Shown piece by piece: positions 58,669-64,000 of a stretch of 64,000 nt of DNA (the first letter of the stretch is position 1; every line of letters begins with the position of its first letter). This stretch comes from Staphylococcus equorum. Lineage in GTDB: Bacteria; Bacillota; Bacilli; Staphylococcales; Staphylococcaceae. Location of the stretch: positions 372,001 to 436,000 of the forward strand of contig NZ_CP118982.1 in NCBI RefSeq assembly GCF_029024965.1, given 5' to 3'. The notes below the pieces were generated by a model. The model saw only the letters and a list, made by a program, of their open reading frames with translations, was not told the origin of the DNA and ran no database searches. The position numbers and the translations under genes were made by a program.

Positions 58669-58712
58669 GGTGGTAACATTCATTACGTAATGGATATTAC
58701 CACCATTTTTTT
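58669..58712 (+). terminator. Terminator after the acetyltransferase gene
   Basis: GGTGGTAA...CATTAC pairs with GTAATG...TTACCACC around a tight turn (58669-58704), then a T run. Confidence 0.93.
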
Positions 58713-59054
58713 ATTGTACATAGTGTAAATAATCATGAAATATAAAAATAATCTACAATAGTCATTATCATTAAATCGTGTAATATTAAAAAACAAATTA
58801 AAACAATGTAGAAAAATATTCCGCGGAGCTTAAATTTAAAATAATAAAATTGTTCGGAATATAATAGTGAAATGTGTTAAGATATAAAAATGTGAGTGAA
58901 AAGGTAAGTAATATAATTGTAGATGAATATATATAAGATAGATGAATCTGATTTTTAGAAAGGAATCGATAAATTTGCTTATAGTTAGAATTGAAACAAT
59001 TATGTCCACACAAAAACATAACTACTTCAAGAAAAGGAAAGAGGCATTTCAAAG
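58713..59054. other. Upstream region of the second PfoR-like gene
   Basis: About 340 bases of very AT-rich DNA. No coding frame with a ribosome site, operator or hairpin stands out. It presumably contains the promoter. Confidence 0.5.
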
Positions 59055-60071
59055 ATGGATATATTAATTGGAACTTTGTTTTTAGTTGTAGTGTTAGCAT
59101 TATTTACACTGTTTACATATCGAGCACCTATGGGTATGCGTGCGATGGGTGCTTTAGCAAATGCTGCAATTGCAACATTCTTAGTTGAAGCATTTCATAA
59201 ATACGTAGGTGGCGACCTATTAGGTATTAAATTTTTAGGTGAACTGGGCGATGCTGCTGGAGGTCTTGGTGGTGTAGCTGCAGCTGGACTTGTAGCATTA
59301 GCTATTGGTGTTTCACCTGTATATGCTTTAGTTATAGCTGCCTCATGTGGAGGACTAGATTTAATACCTGGTTTCGTCGCTGGCTATGTTGTTGGTTATT
59401 TAATGAAATACGCGGAAAGAAAAGTACCAGATGGTATAGATTTGATCGTAGGTATTTTAATTATTGCACCTTTAGCAAGATTAGTTGCGACGGGTATTAC
59501 CCCGTTAGTTAACAATTCACTATTAAAAATAGGTGACATCATTCAAAGTTCTACAGAAATAAACCCAATTATTATGGGGATTATTCTTGGTGGTGTTATT
59601 ACAGTAGTAGGAACAGCGCCATTAAGCTCTATGGCTTTAACGGCATTACTTGGTCTAACTGGTATGCCAATGGCAATTGCTGCTATGGTTTCTTTCTCTT
59701 CTTCATTTATTAATGGCACAATGTTTAATAAATTGAAATTAGGCGATCGTAAATCTAGAATTGCTGTTTGTATTGAACCATTATCTCAAGCAGATATTGT
59801 GTCGGCAAATCCTGTTCCAATATATACTGCGAATTTTATAGGTGGTGCATTAGCGGGAGCGGTTATCGCTTCATCTGGAATGATAAATGATGCAACTGGT
59901 ACGGCAACCCCACTAGCTGGTTTCTTAGTCATGTTTGGATTTAATGATCCATTGAAAATTTTCATTTATGGCGCAATTATCGCTGTTATTGGTCTAATTG
60001 TAGGCTATGTATGTTCTAAACTTTTCAAAAATTATCCAATTGTAACGCAAGAGGATATAGAATCCCGTTAA
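59055..60071 (+). CDS. PTS EIIC-like membrane protein, PfoR family (second copy)
   Basis: A 338-residue protein with about ten helices, matching the PfoR/EIIC_2 group: YRAPMGMRAMGALANAAIATFLVEAFHKY at the N-terminus and SLTALLGLTGMPMAIA-like and FSSSFINGTMFNKLKLGD segments in the middle. No attached EIIA or EIIB domain. Function as sugar permease or regulator is unproven. It is distantly related to the protein at 38171. AAAGAGG lies 10 bases before the ATG. Flanked by a strong terminator. Confidence 0.8.
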   Translation: MDILIGTLFLVVVLALFTLFTYRAPMGMRAMGALANAAIATFLVEAFHKYVGGDLLGIKFLGELGDAAGGLGGVAAAGLVALAIGVSPVYALVIAASCGGLDLIPGFVAGYVVGYLMKYAERKVPDGIDLIVGILIIAPLARLVATGITPLVNNSLLKIGDIIQSSTEINPIIMGIILGGVITVVGTAPLSSMALTALLGLTGMPMAIAAMVSFSSSFINGTMFNKLKLGDRKSRIAVCIEPLSQADIVSANPVPIYTANFIGGALAGAVIASSGMINDATGTATPLAGFLVMFGFNDPLKIFIYGAIIAVIGLIVGYVCSKLFKNYPIVTQEDIESR

Positions 60072-60112
60072 AACATACGTTGTAATGCGTTGTAGTATAA
60101 AATCTTGAATAA

Positions 60113-60162
60113 AAAAGGAGGTTTAGATTTTTCAAATGAAATCTAAACCTCCTTTTATTTTT
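60113..60162. terminator. Bidirectional terminator
   Basis: AAAAGGAGGTTTAGATTT pairs perfectly with AAATCTAAACCTCCTTTT around an 8-base loop. Confidence 0.95.
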
Positions 60163-60196
60163 TGAGATATTTGAAACAGTAATAGATAACTAGTTA

Positions 60197-60982
60197 TTAA
60201 TCACCAATTTGACTATTAAGTATATCTGTAATAAACATATGTCCTGGTGCGTGGGTAATCATTAATTCTGGCTTGGCATCTAGAGCGATAGATTGTGGGG
60301 TCACACCACATCCCCAAAAGACAGGAACTTCATTTTCCTTTATTGTGGCAGGTTCTCCAAAATCAGGTCTTGTAATATTATCAATACCTATTTTAGATGG
60401 ATCACCAATATGTAGCGGTGTCCCATGCATATTTTTAAAGTGTGTAGTAATTTCAGTTGCTTTAATGGCTTGCTGCATTGTCATCGGGCGCATACTTACT
60501 GTGATATTACCTGCAAATTCGCCACTTGGTTCTGCGGGTATATCAGTGATGAACATAGGTACATTGTGATCTTCTTCAATATGTCGAATCGGAATGTCGG
60601 CTTCTAATAAGGCATGTTCAAAGGTAAAACTACAACCGATTAAAAAGCTGACCATATCACCATTAAATAGATGCGAGACATTTGTTGGTGATTCAACGAG
60701 CTCGCCATAACGATAGACACGATATTCTGCCACCTCTGTGCTAATATCTGCTTGTTTACCGTAGAAAGGAAAGGTAGTAGAACCTTTTTCGGATACATCT
60801 AAAAGTGGACATGTTTTAGGATTTCTAAAACAAAACCTTAAAAAATCATATGCGTAGCTTGAAGGTAGAATAACGACATTGGCTTGTACGTATCCTTTAG
60901 CCATACCACTGGTAGGATCAGTAAGTTCTCCATTACTAATCATTTCTCTTAGTTTATGTGGCTGTATATTATCTAAATTCAT
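60197..60982 (-). CDS. Putative hydro-lyase, DUF1445 (YcsI family)
   Basis: A 261-residue protein of the DUF1445/YcsI family, annotated as a hydro-lyase; relatives include mammalian D-glutamate cyclase. Recognisable stretches are GYVQANVVILPSSYAYDFLRFC, MVSFLIGCSFTFEHALLEADIPIRHIEE and VFWGCGVTPQSIA near the C-terminus. The true substrate here is unknown. Single gene with GGGGATGG before the ATG. Confidence 0.87.
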   Translation of the reverse strand: MNLDNIQPHKLREMISNGELTDPTSGMAKGYVQANVVILPSSYAYDFLRFCFRNPKTCPLLDVSEKGSTTFPFYGKQADISTEVAEYRVYRYGELVESPTNVSHLFNGDMVSFLIGCSFTFEHALLEADIPIRHIEEDHNVPMFITDIPAEPSGEFAGNITVSMRPMTMQQAIKATEITTHFKNMHGTPLHIGDPSKIGIDNITRPDFGEPATIKENEVPVFWGCGVTPQSIALDAKPELMITHAPGHMFITDILNSQIGD

Positions 60983-61072
60983 AAAACCATCCCCTTAATT
61001 TAAAACTTATCGTTAGTTTAGCAAAAATAAGTCATAACAGTTAAATATATGTATATTACAAGTTTATAAAAA

Positions 61073-61106
61073 TGCCCCTCCATTAGCTAGAGAATAGGAG
61101 GGGTGA
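61073..61106 (-). terminator. Terminator after the BCCT gene
   Basis: CCCCTCC (61075-61081) pairs with GGAGGGG (61097-61103), with an A run to the left that becomes Ts on the minus strand. Confidence 0.8.
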
Positions 61107-61112
61107 ATCATT

Positions 61113-62819
61113 TTATTTGTCGTTATTATTTTCGTCTTTTTTATTATTTCTATATTGTTTGTTTAATTCAGCTTCTTTTTCATCATGAGTTGTGCTTTGC
61201 TTATCATTTGCTGAATCGTCTTTTGAATCATTAGTATCATCATCTTCACGTTGCTCAAGTGGAATTGAATAATCTTTATCATCATCTATATGTGTCATTT
61301 TAAAATGTTTCGTTGGTTCTCTACGCAATGCACGCATTAATGACACAATCATTAATAGCAAGATAATAGAGAACGGAAGCCCTGTGACAACAGAAGCGGT
61401 TTGTAAACTTGTTAAGCCACCAGCAATTGTCATAGATACTGAAATTGCACCAATTAAAATACCCCAAATGATTTTGTGCTTCGTCTTAGGATTTGCTATG
61501 CCACCTGTTGCCATGCCTGAGACAATATGTGTTGTTGAATCAGCACTTGTGACAATAAATATAAATATCAGTGCAATTGCTAAAGCACTCGTAATGTCAG
61601 CAAGAGGGAATTTAGATAACAATTCAAATAACGCTACGGTGTAGTCTTGATCAACAACGTTAGCAATATTATCATTCTCTTTGAGTGCAATTTTAACTGC
61701 TGTACCCCCAAAACCAGCAATCCAAGTAAATGAAATTAGCGGTGGAATAATGAGTACGCCAACGATGAATTCTCTTATCGTACGTCCACGTGAAACCCGC
61801 GCAACGAAACCACCTATAAATGGAGACCATGAAATCACCCATGCCCAATAAAAGACTGTCCATTGTTGAATCCAGCCATTGTCTCCGGTATATGGACTAA
61901 TACGTAAACTATATTCAATAAAATGACGTAAATAATCACCAATTGCTAAAGTGTAAGATTCGAAAATGAATTTTAAATCACCAAAAATGAACATAAAGAT
62001 AAGAAGCAAGGCACCTAATCCTATATTAATATTACTTAGCCATTTGACACCTCTATTTAAACCAGTTGCTGCAGAAGTTAAGAAAATAGCTACCATTAAT
62101 ACAGTAATTGTGATTTTAGTAATATTATTATTAGGTATATTAAAGACATGTTCTAACCCACCGCTAATTTGCATAATACCTAATCCAATTGAAGTTGCGA
62201 TACCCATCACTGTCGCAATAATAGCTAAAATATCGATGATGTTTCTGTAAGGGCGCTTATATGCTTCGCCAAATACAGGCTCCATCGCTGTTGAAATTAG
62301 CCCGTCACGATTTTTTCTGAATTGGAAATAAGCGACAGTAAGACCGGCAATTGCAAATATAGACCATTGTGAAATACCCCAGTGGAAAAATGTATAGCCC
62401 ATTGCGACTCTTGCAGATTCTGCCGACTCATCTGCGACTGTGCCTGGGAAGGGAGAATGTAAATAATGACTTAATGGTTCAGCCACACCCCAAAAGACAA
62501 TCCCTACACCTAAGCCTGCTGAAAATAGCATTCCAATCCAAGAATGCATAGAAAACTCAGGCTCTTCATCATCTCTACCTAATTTAAAGCGTCCATAACG
62601 AGATACAGCTAACGCGATTAAAAAGATATCTAAAATAAAAATAATAACTAAGAATAACCATCCGAAAGAATTTGATATGTAGTCATAAACTTGTTGTGCG
62701 TATGTTCCAAACCCCTTTGGGAAAATACCAGCAACTAAAGTGATGAGTAAAATGATAGCTACTGAAATAATGTAGACCAAATTACGATTTTTTGTTTTTC
62801 TCTTATGCTTATTATTCAT
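61113..62819 (-). CDS. BCCT family glycine betaine/carnitine/choline transporter
   Basis: A 568-residue secondary transporter with 12 membrane helices. MLFSAGLGVGIVFWGVAEPLSHY (helices 2-3 region) and the central FYWAWVISWSPFIGGFVARVSRGRT are the BCCT signature, containing the betaine-binding Trp residues. The last about 70 residues are strongly acidic and polar, rich in Asp, Asn and Glu, and cytosolic. It imports compatible solutes for osmoprotection (OpuD/BetP-like). ATG at 62819; the next gene diverges. Confidence 0.93.
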   Translation of the reverse strand: MNNKHKRKTKNRNLVYIISVAIILLITLVAGIFPKGFGTYAQQVYDYISNSFGWLFLVIIFILDIFLIALAVSRYGRFKLGRDDEEPEFSMHSWIGMLFSAGLGVGIVFWGVAEPLSHYLHSPFPGTVADESAESARVAMGYTFFHWGISQWSIFAIAGLTVAYFQFRKNRDGLISTAMEPVFGEAYKRPYRNIIDILAIIATVMGIATSIGLGIMQISGGLEHVFNIPNNNITKITITVLMVAIFLTSAATGLNRGVKWLSNINIGLGALLLIFMFIFGDLKFIFESYTLAIGDYLRHFIEYSLRISPYTGDNGWIQQWTVFYWAWVISWSPFIGGFVARVSRGRTIREFIVGVLIIPPLISFTWIAGFGGTAVKIALKENDNIANVVDQDYTVALFELLSKFPLADITSALAIALIFIFIVTSADSTTHIVSGMATGGIANPKTKHKIIWGILIGAISVSMTIAGGLTSLQTASVVTGLPFSIILLLMIVSLMRALRREPTKHFKMTHIDDDKDYSIPLEQREDDDTNDSKDDSANDKQSTTHDEKEAELNKQYRNNKKDENNNDK

Positions 62820-63021
62820 AACGCTATTTAATCATTCCTTTGTTTATTTAGATTATAATTACATACCCTTATTATTATTTTGTTACTCATTGGACTAAAT
62901 TCGTTTGTTTTAAGTATTTAAATACAATAGAATAGATTGAGCAATCATATTATTGCATAACGTTATTTGTGAGGGGTATAGCATTAACAAAGCTAGAAGT
63001 AAATTCCTGAGGAGGAAAATT

Positions 63022-63642
63022 ATGAAAAGAACTGTGGAAAAAATATTAACCTGGGTAGGCATTATCCTACAGTTTATCTTAATATTTTTAATGGCTATCG
63101 TTACGCCATTTTTAAATGATGCGAGCGTAAAAGATTCACTCATACAATCAATGAACAATAGTCAAGAATTTAATCAGGTATCAAATCAAATGACACCATC
63201 TCAATTATTAGATATGGCGAGTAGCTTGTTTATTGTAGCTTTAGGAGCAGTTATCGTATGTACAATTATCGCAATTATATTTGCGTTATTAATTAATAAA
63301 ATTCCTAAAGTGTCGGGTGTTGTACTGATATTAATTGCAATTGTTACAGTATTTACATTTAATTGGATTACTGCATTATTGTGGTTAGTAGCTGGTATTT
63401 TACTATTAGTAAGAAAAGCGCATAAACCGAGCTATGAAGGTGTTACGAATTCAAATAATAGAAGCAATACAGACAATCATTATCAAGAGCGAAATACTGA
63501 ATTAAAAGATGAAGCACCAGAACATCAAACTGATGATAGAGACTTTACAAAGCAAGAGAAACTAAGTGATGACAAAGACGAAGCGGTATCGACTTCTGAT
63601 GAACACACGTATCAACGTCGCCAAGATCGTAAAGATAAATAA
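63022..63642 (+). CDS. DUF4064 domain-containing membrane protein
   Basis: A 206-residue membrane protein with an N-terminal helix (about 8-30), an extracellular loop containing SNQMTPSQLLDMASS, and three more helices to about residue 135; this matches DUF4064. The C-terminal 70 residues are charged and probably cytosolic. Function unknown. GGAGG lies 6 bases before the ATG at 63022; the longer frame from 62953 has no ribosome site. It diverges from the BCCT transporter and may share osmotic or envelope stress context, which is speculation. Confidence 0.78.
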   Translation: MKRTVEKILTWVGIILQFILIFLMAIVTPFLNDASVKDSLIQSMNNSQEFNQVSNQMTPSQLLDMASSLFIVALGAVIVCTIIAIIFALLINKIPKVSGVVLILIAIVTVFTFNWITALLWLVAGILLLVRKAHKPSYEGVTNSNNRSNTDNHYQERNTELKDEAPEHQTDDRDFTKQEKLSDDKDEAVSTSDEHTYQRRQDRKDK

Positions 63643-63707
63643 AATCGAAGTATTTCATGATGAACGTAAAATGATAAATGGTGATACTATGAAATAATAA
63701 GATAAAG

Positions 63708-63751
63708 AAAGAGGACTAGCTGATTGTAAAAAACAGCTAGTCCTCTTTTAA
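63708..63751. terminator. Bidirectional terminator
   Basis: AAAGAGGACTAGCTG at 63708-63722 pairs with CAGCTAGTCCTCTTT at 63734-63748, then Ts, between convergent genes. Confidence 0.95.
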
Positions 63752-63783
63752 TTATTGTATTTGATATATAATTTGTTAATTTA

Positions 63784-64000
63784 CTAATCCATCTTGCCGT
63801 GTTTATAACTTTCATACACTTTGTCGTAATTGATGTGTCCAATACCACCTACCATAAATTTTCCGAGTTTGAATAAGTTGAATACATATGCTAGACAAAC
63901 TGATATTGTGACTGTGAGAATGAAAGTGAAAGCAATGTTTCTTAATGAACTATCCGCTCTCAATAAGCCTAAATCATGCACAAAGAAGTAATGAACTAAA
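63784..64000 (-). CDS. C-terminal fragment of a membrane protein, possibly acyltransferase-3 family
   Basis: The frame is open to the right edge, so only the last 71 or so residues are seen: LVHYFFVHDLGLLR, a membrane helix (about 15 residues later, IAFTFILTVTISVCLAYVF) and the tail HINYDKVYESYKHGKMD. The HYFFV segment before a last helix resembles the end of acyltransferase-3 proteins, such as OatA-like or IcaC-like proteins. A codon at 63981 (GTG) is internal, not a start. Identity is tentative. Confidence 0.5.
   Translation of the reverse strand, partial: LVHYFFVHDLGLLRADSSLRNIAFTFILTVTISVCLAYVFNLFKLGKFMVGGIGHINYDKVYESYKHGKMD

Noticed and set aside
62941..62970. Possible cre site (GCATAACGTTATTTG) before the DUF4064 gene
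   Set aside because: The spacing between TG and CG is one base too long for the consensus.
1..64000. CRISPR arrays, insertion sequences, prophage or tRNA-linked islands
   Set aside because: No regularly spaced repeats, transposase or integrase frames, attachment-site duplications or tRNA genes were found on either strand.

Overview
The window is AT-rich chromosomal DNA of a Staphylococcus. Evidence includes close Staphylococcus-type versions of IsaA transglycosylase, FhuD2-like lipoprotein, V8-like glutamyl endopeptidase, CopA/CopZ, MccA/MccB and a complete urease locus. Urease with its own urea channel, an Msr-type ABC-F gene and the IsaA sequence type suggest the S. saprophyticus/xylosus/cohnii group, but the species cannot be fixed from this window. 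No rRNA, tRNA, CRISPR array, insertion sequence or prophage was seen.

Layout. 1-4.6 kb: mannose/fructose PTS module (regulator fragment, EIIBCA, mannose-6-phosphate isomerase) and a ROK sugar kinase. 4.7-5.9 kb: two-part threonine/serine exporter-like pair on the minus strand. 6.2-9.7 kb: sulfur amino acid genes (metY on minus, mccA-mccB on plus). 9.9-12.2 kb: thioesterase, YkvI-like membrane protein behind a CcpA site, small membrane protein. 12.2-23.3 kb: urease supercluster, with ureABCEFGD on minus diverging from a urea transporter and a five-gene nickel ABC importer. Uptake of urea and of Ni2+ therefore sits beside the enzyme that needs both. 23.4-24.4 kb: FhuD2-like siderophore lipoprotein. 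24.4-26.2 kb: Msr-type ribosome-protection ABC-F gene behind an 8-codon leader peptide (MTASMRLR) and a terminator-like attenuator. 26.3-39.2 kb: housekeeping and accessory genes (MarR, VOC, HAD phosphatase, Usp, PyrD, fructosamine kinase, DUF896, LLM oxidoreductase, V8-like protease, TetR, nucleoside hydrolase, M23 peptidase, AlkA-like glycosylase, DUF488, degenerate QueD-like protein, PfoR-like EIIC).

39.2-47.4 kb: isaA with a WalR box; a SAM-I riboswitch controlling an aminotransferase and a D-2-hydroxyacid dehydrogenase; copA-copZ with a CsoR-type operator; a SulP transporter. 47.4-51.3 kb: BceAB/VraDE-type peptide-antibiotic transporter and a general-stress-type SDR with a SigB-like promoter. 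51.3-55.1 kb: lactococcin-972-type bacteriocin operon (bacteriocin precursor, DUF1430 membrane protein, YxeA protein, ABC ATPase) whose structural gene carries a one-base frameshift in a short A tract, followed by a small secreted protein. 55.2-64 kb: dicarboxylate transporter, a DUF819 gene split by a frameshift in an A10 tract, sugar acetyltransferase, second PfoR-like EIIC, DUF1445 protein, BCCT transporter, DUF4064 protein and the end of a membrane protein.

The best leads are the macrolide-type attenuator before the chromosomal msr-like gene, the frameshifted lactococcin-972 locus, and the SAM-riboswitch aminotransferase/dehydrogenase pair. Most intergenic gaps hold clear terminators. Many are shared by convergent genes and several carry recognisable operators.
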